Assembly (NCBI GenBank): GCA_003415625.1
Contig: PYIU01000005.1
Location: 1,927,001-1,991,000, forward strand
Origin: Aquanectria penicillioides
Lineage: Eukaryota > Ascomycota > Sordariomycetes > Hypocreales > Nectriaceae
Direction: 5' to 3'
DNA: 64,000 bases
Positions 24,816-36,619 of the stretch are shown here, piece after piece. The notes beneath the pieces are model-generated. The model saw only the letters and a program-made list of their open reading frames with translations. It ran no database searches and was not told where the DNA came from. Numbering within the stretch: the first letter of the stretch is position 1; every line of letters starts with the position of its first letter. Made by a program: the position numbers and the translations under genes.

Positions 24816-26848
24816 CGACCAGTTGAGTCAAGCCAAAAGCAAAAAGGGCTGCTCCGTACTGGACAGCAGTAAGTAGCACTTCGTACATGCTAAAGTACGG
24901 GGTACCTAAAATAACCTCCCCTAAAAAAAACGACGCTCCGTCTTGGGCAGTGCAGCAGGTGCAGCAGCATAGTGCAGCGCGCAGTGCAGGTTAATTACGG
25001 CCCAAGCATCCGTAGTTGCAGGTGGGAAGGGAAAAGCACAGCGATGCGTTGGCTCGCTCGTTCCTCGAGGGGGATACGGTGAGTGTCCACGGGGTCGTGG
25101 TCGTGGACGATGATTGTGGCGGGCCCAAAGGATTGGTGGGTTTTTGATCAAATGGCCTAGGTACCACTCCGTTGGGGGACCTGGGGATGTGAAGGGAAGT
25201 GAAGGGCATGGGAACATGGGGAGCGCCACATTGACGGGACGGGCCAAATGGCCCAGACGACGCTTTGATTGATTGAGAGATGAATCTATGGTGCAGCTAG
25301 ATCGACCCGAGCGATGAGGTACGAGAGACAACACGGCACAATAAACAAAAAAAACAAAAAACAAACAAACAAACAAACACCAAAACAGCCAGAGACATGA
25401 GAGACAATGTCCACTTTGGTCAAAGACTCGATTCGATTCGATGTCGAGTCAACGTTAATCCTGTCGTTGCTTGTCTCGCTCGTTCTCCATCCAATCCCTT
25501 CCTCTCCCCCTGCACATGATTGGTTTTTTGACAGACAGGGTTCCAATTGCGGTGCCACTGGAACCACACAAGGAGATCCAAGCACCAACCGGCAAACCAC
25601 ACCACCACGACACCACTACCGTCCGACGTCGCTGAGGCTGTCACTGCCATTTGACTGTCCCGTCCGTCCTGGTCTTGTCACAAGCACCGGCACCGTCGAT
25701 GCCGCCATCGCTGCTTCGCTTTCACGGCTTCAATGCGCCTGGGGCCCTTACCTCTCAACCTAGAAGAAACCCGAACCTGCATGCGTGGAGAGGGGCGTTG
25801 GTGCTGGGCCAAGCGTGGATGAACCCTGACACCAAACCAACCTGAGCCTGAGAGAGGTGGCCCTGAATATCTCGCTCCCCATCCGCTGGCCGTTGCACGA
25901 TTCCCCTGGACTACTATACCGTTGTCGCTAACAGCATGGGGTACTAACCCGAATGAACTGAACTGGATTGAACGATGTGGTCCACAACGAGCTATGGCGG
26001 CGCCTTCCTTGGTTCTAGACGGACGTAACATCATGATCTATCTTCAGATCGTAAGGACCCATCGTCAACGCTGGCCATGAGGCGTGAAGCATGAGGCATG
26101 AGGCGCCATACATTCACCGGGTCCCGGCAAACGGTGACTGGTCCAGTTTCTCACTTCTCAGGTCCCAGTTCCCACGCGGCCGGGATCTGGCCCACCAGCG
26201 GGTTCGGCGTCACCCCTCGGCAATAGCGCCACAGGACCCTTCACCTGGGTGGCCAGACTTTGACTCCTGTACTGTGCCATTTTTGACTAAAGGTGTGTGA
26301 GTGCCTCAGTGTGCGTGAGTGGTTCTTTTGCCCTGGTGCGGCTCGGTCGTCGAGCGAGAGTGTAAAGTGGCACGACGCCTGGACAATTGACAACGGAGCT
26401 GCCCCCCTCTCATACATAGTACATCCCATCTTGTCCAGGGCCTGGGGGTCATGTCCCATGCTTCCTCCCATCGGAAGTCGACCGCTGGCCGACGCCCGTG
26501 ACGAACGACAGCATGCTCCGTGTTCGTGGGGGAAACCACACCGCACTCAAGTGACGATGATGTGTTCGGGTGATGAGCGGTGATTGGTGGTAGTGGTGGC
26601 GGACTCGGATGCCTGCAGATGTTGAGAAGGGGAAAGCATGAATGGGTCCTCCTTTCACATTGTTGGAAAGACGAGCCTCTTCCCTTTTCCGAACCCCCCT
26701 CCTTTCAGCATCCAAGAATAGTCCCGTACATTCCCTTCCACTGCCACTCGGCGACAACTCTGTTACGTCGTCTTGCATCTTGCGCCGCCTCCGCCGCCAT
26801 CGCGGTCGCCGGCCCTGGCTGGGTTTGGACGAAGCCCCACGGGCCCGA

Positions 26849-26878
26849 GTGTGTGCGTGTGTGTGTGTGTGTGTGTGT
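26849..26878. repeat. (GT)n microsatellite
   Basis: A near-perfect GT tract with one GC, flanked by GT-rich DNA. Confidence 0.9.
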
Positions 26879-28230
26879 ATGCGTGTGCGTGGGTGTGCGA
26901 ATGTATGAGTGTTGGTCTTTTTTCAATACCCACAACGAAGCCGGCGTCATCGCCAATCTCGTTTCGAGGCTTTTGAGTTGGCCGCCCAAGTGACCTCACA
27001 GGTGGGCAAAAAGAACTCGTAGCGGCCGAAACTGGGGCGGCTCATTAGTCGCTGAGACTCCGCTCTCTGCACGCTTCTGGCCCGCTTCTAGATCAGCGGC
27101 GGCGGCTGATGGGTCTCCCAAGTCGCCTCTCCCCCCTGGTGGTTCTCACCCCTGGAGACCTCCAGGTCCTCCCTGGGTGCACCCTGGAAGTCCTGGGGAG
27201 GTCCCTGGCTTCTTTGGGACTCCTTAAGGGATGGATTGGACGAGGACGAAAGCTTGAAGACCTATGGGGAAAGCCCTGAAAAGGCGAAAGAAGGGTCCCT
27301 TGGAGAGAGTACTGGTCCCTTCCATATTTTGCCCTTCGTAAACAGTGGCGCCCCTCACGGCGGATACTGCCCTTAGCATTGAGTTTCTGTAATGTTGATT
27401 GCTCGTGCTCAACAATGCAAATACCGTCGCCGGTGCCGCCACCACCACCACCTGGGAAATTTCGTCCGCCAGGTTCGTACGTCGCTTCGTAACTTAGGTG
27501 GTCAATCACTTATTGTCGCTGAACGGTAGTGCGACACACTACTGTGTACCACGCCCTCCACTGCCACTGCTACTGACTGAAATCTGAACTTGGCCGTCAT
27601 GGCTTGGCCCCCAATGATGATGGTGTGGAATGGCGAATGGGTACCCACGGGGTACTTCCCCTGCCCTACCTGACGCCTCGTTCGCTCAGGTACCTACCTC
27701 TCTTTATTTGGAGGTATGCAAGGGCAAGCTGGACGAGCCATGCCATGCCATGCCATCTCCATGGGATGCTATGGCCCGGGGTGTGCTGCTTCTTTTGGGG
27801 GCGCGAGTGGGTTTCCTGCTGGGGACGAGTCCAACTGTGGACAAACTGGGGCCATGATGTGGATATTCCCATCGCCATCGCCCATCGCCCATCGTCCATC
27901 GACATGCCATTCACGCTGACCCCATTTGTTGGTAGACACGTGCTCATCGAGGGACATTCGCATGTCGGGATGCCCACACCAAAAGGGCATGCGTACGTGC
28001 GACCTACCAATGTAAGGTAGTGTAGGATGCTGGTTCTTCATGGTTGACTCTGCTGCTCCCCGTCAGATTCATTGCAGGGTCAAGACAACGCAATGCTTCG
28101 GTCGGTCCGCTCCCTGCTGTAACCCAGCCCAGGCCAACCCAAGAGCAAAAGGGCTGCCTCCTCCTCCCTCTTCCTTTCACTGTCGTCCTCCCTCCACCAT
28201 GCTCTCCCTCCGGCGGTGCTTGGACGGACC

Positions 28231-28260
28231 GGGTTGGACTGGGTTGGACTGGGTTGGACT
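28231..28260. repeat. Three perfect copies of a 10-bp tandem repeat
   Basis: The unit GGGTTGGACT is repeated three times without mismatch. Confidence 0.95.
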
Positions 28261-28930
28261 GCAATGCAATGTAAGAGCAGGAGTGAGAAAAGGATAGGCT
28301 GCGGCGAGTGGCAGCGTCCAGCGCGCAGAGTGAGTCGTGTTCGCTTGCTTTCGCTTCAATGCCGTCGCCGCTGCTACTGCTGTTTCCTGCCGCTGCCGCT
28401 GCAGCGTTAGATTACTCATTACAGTACGCCCTGGGTGGCGGTGGTTTTGGTGGTATTGGTGGCTACCTACTTTCTCTGGGCTTCTTCGAGGGGTCCTCCT
28501 CTGGCTAAGAGGATGGAGCCGAAAGATGGGGGACCCAGCTCAGAGGCGAGGCGAGTAAAGTAAACTAAAGCGAAACTTCTGGGTTCATTGGATTCCGGGG
28601 AGCGGCCGGTGGGATTGGGAATTAGTACGGCGATGGTATGGATGGCAAGGGACTGGGACGGGGACGTGGGAGGATGGGATGGCCAGCTGCCCGAGCAAGC
28701 AAGCCAGCCAGCGCACCGCCCTGGATTTGCAGGTCACGCCTGTGCTAGAAATCAGCTACTCAAGGTACCCGTGGACGCCCTGTAACCCACCTACCGCCGC
28801 CCCCCACACACCACCATAACCCACTAAAACACAGTTGCTCCCACGCCTACGCTTACACACACACCCCTTTTTGTTCAGGGCCTTCCCCCTCCCCCCCCCA
28901 TCAAATCGCTGCATGCATGTCCACCGTCCG

Positions 28931-28967
28931 TGTAGCGTAGTGTAGTGTAGTGTAGTGTAGTGTAGTG
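28931..28967. repeat. (TGTAG)n pentanucleotide repeat
   Basis: About seven TGTAG units, the second reading CGTAG. Confidence 0.95.
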
Positions 28968-29280
28968 TGCAGTGGGCAAAAAAGCGACGATGGCGAACGT
29001 ACCGTGTACCCCCGAGGTACCTCGCCATCGGCCGATGCTCGTACGCTCTTTCGGGTCCCTACCTCGTCGTTTGGGCCCACGCTATACCTTACCCATCCAT
29101 GGGATCTGTCATGCCACGACCTTTGCCGGGCTCGGCCTCCCTATTTTCTACTCCCAAGCCCAAGCCAAGCTGGTGTGGAAGGGCCCTTACTCGCCTCGGG
29201 CCTTGTTCTGCGTCGGTGTCTGTGTCGTGTTTGAGGGCGGGCATCCCATCTAACTTCCGCTCCTTCCTGACCTTCTTAGA

Positions 29281-29540
29281 GTAGGTATACACCCCCTTTC
29301 CCTCCACTTTCCCGCTCCCTTTCTCTTCTTCTTTCCCTTTTCTCCTTTCCTTCCTCCCTGCTTCTCTCTTTTGGAAAATAGGAAAAGAAACATATTTGCC
29401 CGTTTGCCTCTTTTGTTCTTTGCTCTCGCATCCCACCTTCACTCCTTTCCGGGTTTTGGTTTTGCGTCTTTGGACTCATAGATTGACCCTGCCTCTTTTT
29501 GTCGTCTGGTGTCCTTCCTTGTGTGTGTGTGCACTTTCAC
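29281..29540 (+). promoter_or_regulatory. Pyrimidine-rich promoter/leader segment of the SOK1-like gene
   Basis: A CT-rich coding strand (runs of CTTTCCC, TTCTTCT and TCTCTCTT) lies about 0.8-1.1 kb before the start codon at 30345. This resembles the CT-rich stretch just before pyrG, so transcription may begin here with a leader of up to 1 kb. The position is an inference. Confidence 0.35.
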
Positions 29541-30344
29541 TCATCGCACTTGACCGCACCGCATCGCCGACTACACTACACACACCGCACCCGGCCCCGA
29601 ACTGAATTACAATAACACACCCCCAAAAACACCAACCACCACCATCACGAACCACGGAGAATCGCAACCTCCTGCGCTGCACCGCACCGTCACGCAACAT
29701 ATTGCCGCCAAAGAAACTACGAGAACCTTCGGACACTCGACGCTTCTTCTAGCCTCATCCGCTTTGTCCTGCAAGCAACCAACGCCCACGGCCAGCACCC
29801 GACACCCACTCCCGAAGTCTCGCGATAGAGAGTCGACGGTGAACACAACGTTTCCCGCTTGTTGCGCCCGCTGATTGCTGCAATTCCCCTCGGACACTCG
29901 TTCCCTCGCATTGCATTCATGTAAGCAAGCCCTCGCGCTTCCCTACATATTAGCCCCCCATAGTACAACCCCCCCCCTCCGCCTTGTACTCGGCGTACAC
30001 ACAGGCGCAACGCAACATCCCATAGCCGACTCCTGCAGCTGGCCGTACGCTCGTGACTACTGCCCACCTAGGTGGCGTCCCTCAAAAAATCAAGTTTGCC
30101 TCAGTTGATCGCGAACCGTCCCCCTTTGCTGACTCTTCCTCAATTAGCTCTTACTCTTAGTTCAGTCTGACGAACTGCCTTTGGCAAGAGAACTCTCTCC
30201 TCTACCATCTGAGAACCGTAATACAGCCCTGCCAAGCGTTTGAGCAAGAAACCGAATTCCACCCTTGCGACCAACTTGCATCCCCTATTTTTGGTTTACT
30301 TTTCTCTTTCAAAAGAGTCGACAACACCGAGTTATTTGGAAAAC

Positions 30345-32290
30345 ATGACGGCGGACCAGGGGTTTGGTGGCCCGGTCGAAAGGTCGAGGAGGAATTTGTC
30401 CACCTCAGCCCCCGGGCCTAACGGAGATGGCGAGGCTAGACCAGAGAAGGAGGTTAAGAGAAAACCCACAAAAGATGATAAGGATGAGACGGCACAGTCA
30501 TCACAAGTCTCACCTCGCCGGTGCGACGATCCTTCACAACCCACAACCGCTCCAGGGGCTGCGCCGCTTTCGCGGAACCCCTCAGATACCTCAGCAACCA
30601 CCAGCCCTGCCCCTGAGGGGCGTAAATCTCCCGCTCCTTATCCTCTTGAGCCCCCAGTCACAAGGTCAAGCCTAAGTGAGCTGGAAGTCTCAAAAATCAT
30701 CAACAACCCTAAATTAAGACACGACATCAATTTTGATCCGGAGCTGCATTTCAGGCCGAATGTGGAAGGCGACAAGGGCCGAAGGAAACATGATCGAGCC
30801 AGCCTGTTCTGGACAGCTTTGAAGGAGCAGTTGGTGGAGTTTATTGTTGATCGACCTAGTTTCTATGAGAAGTATGGAATGGAGGACGACTGGTGTCTCC
30901 CGAAGCTGCTGAAGGCGGTGAAGGATATCATCCAGACTCTGGTTCCCCAGCGGGACCGTCAGTTTCTGGACGAGGGCCTCAATGTCGAGCTTCTTATGCA
31001 GCAGTTCCACAAGGGCATTGCTGATCTCGAGAAGTTGGCCCTGTGGCTTTCCCGCGTTTTGAAGTCTCATTGCGCGCCAATGCGTGACGAGTGGGTTGAT
31101 TCCATGTACAACCAACTCAGCAACGGCAACCGAAACAATGACGTCGACGAGTTGGTAAACGGTATGCGAAGTCTATTGAGCGTTCTCGAGGCCATGAAGT
31201 TGGATGTTGCCAACCACCAGATCCGATGCCTGCGACCTGCACTGATCGAGGAGACTACAGCCTTCGAACAGAAGTTCTTGATGAAGAAGCTTCGAAACCG
31301 CAAAATGGACATTAGCGACGCCAAGCCCTGGTACCGTGAAGCTGCTCGGACATACCCCGGCAGCGGAGCTACAACTTCATCTGCATTCGGTGAGATGGGC
31401 ATCTTCTTTGAAGGTCTCTCGCGATCCATGCTTCCTTCTGCTGGAGACAAGCCCCTTCCTGGCACCTTCTTCTTCGACGAAGACCGCATGAGCCGGGTGA
31501 GGTCCGATATCCTTGACGCAATTAACCTGGATGTCTGCATGCGCATGTATGAGGACCTGGAGAGGGTAGCTCGATTTAACACGATGCCCGCTTTTGCTAA
31601 CCACGCCTCCGAGGATGAGCCCCTGATGCCATCAATGAACCACAGCCACGAGTTCAACTTCAACACACCGCCTTCGCACTCTCGGCCATCCAGCCTCGCC
31701 CTCAGCTCTGCTGGCTCTGCTTCCTCTTCACCTAGATCCTCGGTCATTTTGCCGTCTTACATCGTCCCGATGTCAACGAGTCCAAGGTCAAGGCACGCAA
31801 CCTCCGTGACTCCCTCGTTGCCCTCTTACAGCAGGCTCCGCATGAGCTCCACCACCTCGAGCGCTGGCGCGCCATGGCGCCCTCGATGGCGCTTCAGATC
31901 TTCCGCTTCACCAACGCTCCTTCGGATATGCTGCCTTGCTTCGAGGATAAGCTTGCCGAGAACGTCAGCAGGATCACCTCGCCAATCTTCCAGGAGATCG
32001 AAGAGGCCTACCGTTCCAGGTTAGTCACTGAACTCGCCGCGCGAGTTCGTTACTTCAAGTCACTCTCGGGCGTATGTTTGTTCTCCATCGCCACAGGCAA
32101 CCGTGTGCCGAGTAACGCCCGTGGCCTGGATATTGGACGAGATCGGGATCTGGATGCAGCTATTCGCGTGGGTCAGCAGGAGGGCGGCGTTGAAGACATC
32201 GCCACTCGCATCGCTCACGTGGGCGTTGTCCACTGGAGAATCTGGGCTCGGATGGCCTATGTCGATGAGGACGACATGGCTATGGACTAA
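30345..32290 (+). CDS. sok1: SOK1/TCP11-family protein, apparent frameshift
   Basis: A cytosolic signalling protein of the T-complex 11 family; yeast Sok1 is a high-copy suppressor of loss of protein kinase A. The start is ATG 30345. A Ser/Pro-rich N-terminus (about 100 aa) is followed by the Tcp11 domain beginning near SELEVSKIINNPKLRHDINFD. It continues through KAVKDIIQTLVPQRD and RCLRPALIEETTAFEQKFL. After about codon 475 (near 31769) family-like sequence moves from frame 3 (30345) to the frame ending at 32290. The old frame turns into Ser/Arg/Pro shadow sequence and stops at 32024. The new frame carries SKVKARNLRDSLVALLQ, MALQIFRFTNAPSDMLP and GGVEDIATRIAHVGVVHWR. One missing base would explain it, for a total of about 648 aa. 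No convincing intron fits (the only GT-AG pair would be 38 bp). Confidence 0.85.
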
Positions 32291-34260
32291 ACGAAGCATG
32301 GTTTTTTTGTGGGTTATTTCAGGCATGTCGACAGGTCGGGCGCCATTCATACGCAACTACACTTCTCCCTCAACCACACCCCTTCAACTCTAATATCAAC
32401 CTTCTAATATCGAAACATCACAACACTACACGGCAATTCGGAGATGGGCTGCGGGCACTTGGTGGGACTTCCGATTTGGAATGTCACAAGCACAATCAAC
32501 GGCCGACCTCTCACCTCGTTCTCACTCTCACCCTCATTCATCTACATGGATCTTAATCTCGTCTTGAGGTCGCACACGCACACACCCTCCCGAGGCGCAT
32601 CACACTTCCTCGGCTGGACCGAACTATGATGGACTTCATCCACAACACTACTATTACCACCGCTTTATTTTCTCGTCCGTTGTCGCAACCGGAGTCAAAA
32701 GAAGAGGGCGGAGACTATTAGACAGGCTGGGACAGGCACACAACCTGCGATCATGGCTTTGCATTTTTTCGGTTGTCCTTTTTTTTTCTTTGTTTTTGGC
32801 TTAAATTTTTTTTTTGGCTGGCTTTTGCTTTTTTATCATCTGGTTTACACACCCTCCGCCGTAACATTTTGTTGCTTTTTTACCGTCTTGGTTTTTCACC
32901 CTTTTTTTTTTGTTTCTTTTGCTTTTTATCATTTTGGCCTCGGCGGCGTTCAGGATGGATGGCTGGGGGCGGCTGGAGAATGAAACCCCCTGATACATGG
33001 CGCAGGGCACTTTGCATTGTAAGATTGAGTCATGATCCTGGCCTTTTTTTCTTTGGGGTGATTGGGCCACAGTGGAGTGAAGAGTTAGTTTTTTTGGGCA
33101 CACCCACTTCACATCACCAAGACGCACGCGCGCACCACACTAACACACGCCCGTCACACTCAACATTATCACACGTACTCTCACACACTCTTCGCAACTT
33201 TGTACATACACGAGGCGCCATTAGACAAGAGAATTAGACTAAACTACTTACTGTTACCACTATTCCGTGCTCGTACTTGTGCGTGTGCTTTTGCAGCTCC
33301 TTGGGCCCTGCCTCTCCCCTTCCAACTGCCGCTAACATTGCCGAAGCGCCAATGTCGCTCGCTTCTGGGTGCTCCGTACTCGGTGCTCCGTAGTGTCCAT
33401 AATCGCTCTCCACAGTTGCTAAGCCATTCCCGTGACGGACGGCCGTCTGTTCCTGCAACCACTTTACCGTTAGCTTGTTGTTTGTTGTGCTTTGTTCTTG
33501 AGCGATGGTGTCCCCTCTAGTGCCTTGAAGCCCAACGATGAGTGTGTGTGCCTGTCGAGTGCCGAGTAGGTTCTTCGGGAACGGTGCCCAGTACCGGTAA
33601 CCGCTGCTGTAGTGTGCATGGAGGATGCTTCTTGGCGTAAAATTTTTCTTTCTTTTTGATATTTTTTTTTCTTCTTCTTGATGTTTCTTTCTCTTTCTTT
33701 GTTTCTTCCTTTTCCTCTTTGGGAGGGGGGCACTTGAATTCGACGCTGTGACTTGTGTGCCACACTCCTCCTTCCTTCATCGTCCTCGCCCTCCTTCGCT
33801 CTTTCGCAGCGAAATTTCCGCACCCACTTTTTCCGGGCCGGCCGGCGCGCCCCGGCGTCTCCGGCAAAAGTCGACGGGCCATGAGCTCTCGCCAGCGCCT
33901 CGTCTCGCCTCGCCTACTGGGCGAAAACCATAATCAACATAGGCCGTGCGTTGTGCCCATTGTTTAATCTTTCTGGGCTTGAGCGAAGAGAGAGACAGAA
34001 AGACATAGAGGGGAAGAGAGGTGTGTATCATTATGATTGATTGATTTTTCTTTGTGGGATCGAGTAGTATCAGCTTTTCTGGCACTTAGCCTGCGCATGG
34101 CGGGAAACCCTCTTTTTTCCTCTTTCACGATATCCGTTTGTGGGTCACAAGGTTGAGGCGTTACCATTTTCTTTCTCACCTTTTGGCTTATTTTATTTAA
34201 ATTTTGTGTGTTGCTATCTGTCTCGTAAGATGTGGGAAACATGCACACGCGCATACATAC

Positions 34261-34360
34261 CACTCACACACTCACACACTCACACACATACACACACACA
34301 CACATACACACAGACTCACACCGCACACCGCACACCGCACACCCACAGCCACACACACTC
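34261..34360. repeat. CA-rich microsatellite
   Basis: CACACA tracts with ACTC and CCGCACA variants over about 100 bp. Confidence 0.9.
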
Positions 34361-35567
34361 CTCCCCTCTATCAAGGACTGCCGGCCGGGACACGGCATTC
34401 CGGATAGTCGGGATTGAATTCTTTGTTGTTTATTTTGGGCAAATCGGCATCTCCCCACGACGGGGGCAACCTCCCACCCTCACCCCATCCCGGGAGAAAA
34501 AACGAATCGATAGACACCTTTTTTTTCCTCCCTCTTTTCGGCGACGAAACGGAATCGGATCCCTCTTCCCGTTCCCTTGTGCCATATGGGGTGGTGTGCA
34601 ATGCTGGTTCGGGAAGGTCAAATTCGCATCCACCCAACCCCATGGGAATTTGTGCACTTTGGCATCACCAATCGCCTTTGATGGCCTCTCTACTCCGTAA
34701 GGGGGAGAAGAAGGAGGGGGGTGAGGGGTGTCTCTTTGCATGCATGACGCATTACCATTTCCACGACAATTCGTAGCAGTTCGTTTCGCCCTCCACGTTG
34801 AGAAAAAAGCATGAAGCCTCCAAAAAAATTGCACTTTTGCTATCTGGCCCAACACAAAATTGGAAGAAAGCAACTTTTTCTTTTATGTAATTTTTTTTCC
34901 TTTGCTCAAAAGTCAGACTCTTGCAAACTCTCAATCACGAGGCTTTCTTTTTTTTTTTTTTCTTCTTCTTTTATCAACTCAAGTTTTGTTGGTTGTTGGT
35001 CCCACGTGCTTCTTTTTTTTCTTTTCTTTTTTTTCTACTCTTTCCGGGCTGAGGTTACTTTCCATCGACATATCATATTCTTTCTTCTTTCTCCTCCGCA
35101 CAAGCCTAGATATATACTTTTGCTGCCAACTGCAGTATAATCTTTTTCTTTTTCTTCTCAGCCCCCCTTCGGCTTTGGGCTTGCTTTTTCCCACCCGACA
35201 ATTTTCATTACGTTTTCTGCTAGGCACTTGAATAAAAAGGAAAGGGGAATCAGGGCTGGGGAAAAAAAAAAAAAAGGGTGTAACAATACATAAAACAGAG
35301 AAATAAATGTGCTGTACCGGTAGCTGTGCTCTTCTCAGCGTATTTCTTTTTCTAGTCAAAAAGCCTCAAAGTGCCGAATCTGTATGCATGACATTCATCG
35401 ACACACTCTTACATGCATAGCTGGTTCACACGCCTTAGTTATCCATCCATCCCTTGCATACAAACTGTTCATACGCAGTTGATGGTTTGCTTCTTCTCAC
35501 CTCCCATTAGCCACCTTGGCCAAGCTGACATGTTGTCGCTCAAGGAGTGGTTAGGACTCGATGGGTG

Positions 35568-35590
35568 TGTGTGCGCGCGCGCGTGTGTGT
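35568..35590. repeat. GT/GC microsatellite
   Basis: GTGTGTGTGCGCGCGCGCGT-type alternating purine-pyrimidine DNA, with a potential to adopt Z-DNA. Confidence 0.85.
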
Positions 35591-36619
35591 ATCTTCTCAC
35601 TCTTCCCTTGCTTGAACCATCACGTAGCCTTTTCTCCTTGGCTCGAGTTATACGTCATTGGGCTTTTGAGTTGAATTTAGATTTTGGTTTTTCTTTGCTG
35701 GCTACTTTTGCTGTACATCTCCCGCCCGTTCTCTGCGTTTCCTTTTTCTTCTTGGTCGTCTTCCTCCTCCTCCTCGTTGAACTTTCCGCTCACATACCCC
35801 CACACGGGTCTCTCCCTTTTCCAGCTTTGGCTTCGCTTTGCGGCTGTGCTTGAACCCAGCTAGTTGGAAGGTTTGCACCGGGGAAGCGGTCAGTCAGTTT
35901 TTCATCCGGACACGCCCAGAGTCTAGTTGCGGTTTGAAACCTTGGCTGGCCTTTGGCGGGGACTGGACCACGCGGGTAGGCTTTTTGGCTTCATGGCATT
36001 CCCGAAACTCTGTTGCTGACGTGGTTGTGGCGTTGCGGAGCAATGGAGTTGACGTCAATCGAAAAGAGACTCAAGCGACGGCGCTCAAGTTCGCAAAGTT
36101 GCATCTCGGCAATGTTTGCATTTGGCTATATCTAGTCCCTCTGCACAAACCCTGGATCCAAGAAATCCAAAAGAAACCCAAGATACCTTGTGTCTATGTC
36201 CCTTGTCGCCCATCGTCACGCCATTCCATTGTCCCGCAGAAGCAATCCCCCTTCATCCATCATTCTCGACCTTTTCAGAACATGTCCCTTCAGCACCGAT
36301 TTTTCTTTTTTTTTTCTCTTTTTTCTTTAGGTGTTCCGTCGCCATGTACAAAAGCTCCCGCAATGTGGTTGATATTTGTCCCAAAGTGCAAATAAAAAGA
36401 ACTTGACTCCCCCAGGCCACCGTTCATTCGCAACCTTCAAACGACGGTAAAAGTCGGCTGCCCAGTAAATGATATTCCACAAAACACCTGCAAAGGGATA
36501 AATGGAAAACGCTAAAAACAACAACGCAAGGAGTGATATATAGTATACAGTGTCCCAAAGAACCTCCTCACTCCTTGGGGCATCAGCTAGACAAGTGAAA
36601 TTCACTGCCTTGTCACAGC

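Larger units (their letters stand above)
19516..30344. other. 10.8-kb gene desert upstream of the SOK1-like gene
   Basis: No protein-coding gene is supported over 10.8 kb. Open frames up to about 320 codons exist (for example 23002-23970 minus, 21242-21895 minus), but they are His/Pro-, Ser- or Arg-rich and follow simple repeats. The stretch holds many microsatellites and homopolymers, listed separately. The last 1.1 kb is pyrimidine-rich and probably leader/promoter of the gene at 30345. A long untranslated leader or non-coding transcript is possible but not visible from sequence. Confidence 0.6.
32291..36619. other. 4.3-kb convergent intergenic region (SOK1-like / UDS1)
   Basis: No gene is supported. 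The DNA is rich in T runs on the plus strand (32760-35270) and contains CA- and GT-type microsatellites. Some open frames appear but have low-complexity translations. On the minus strand, 36327-36619 continues an open frame of UDS1 past its spliced stop. Confidence 0.55.

Noticed and set aside
31743..31780. 38-bp intron as an explanation for the SOK1-like frame break
   Set aside because: Much shorter than any other intron here (minimum about 49 bp) and without a good branch site; a single missing base fits better.
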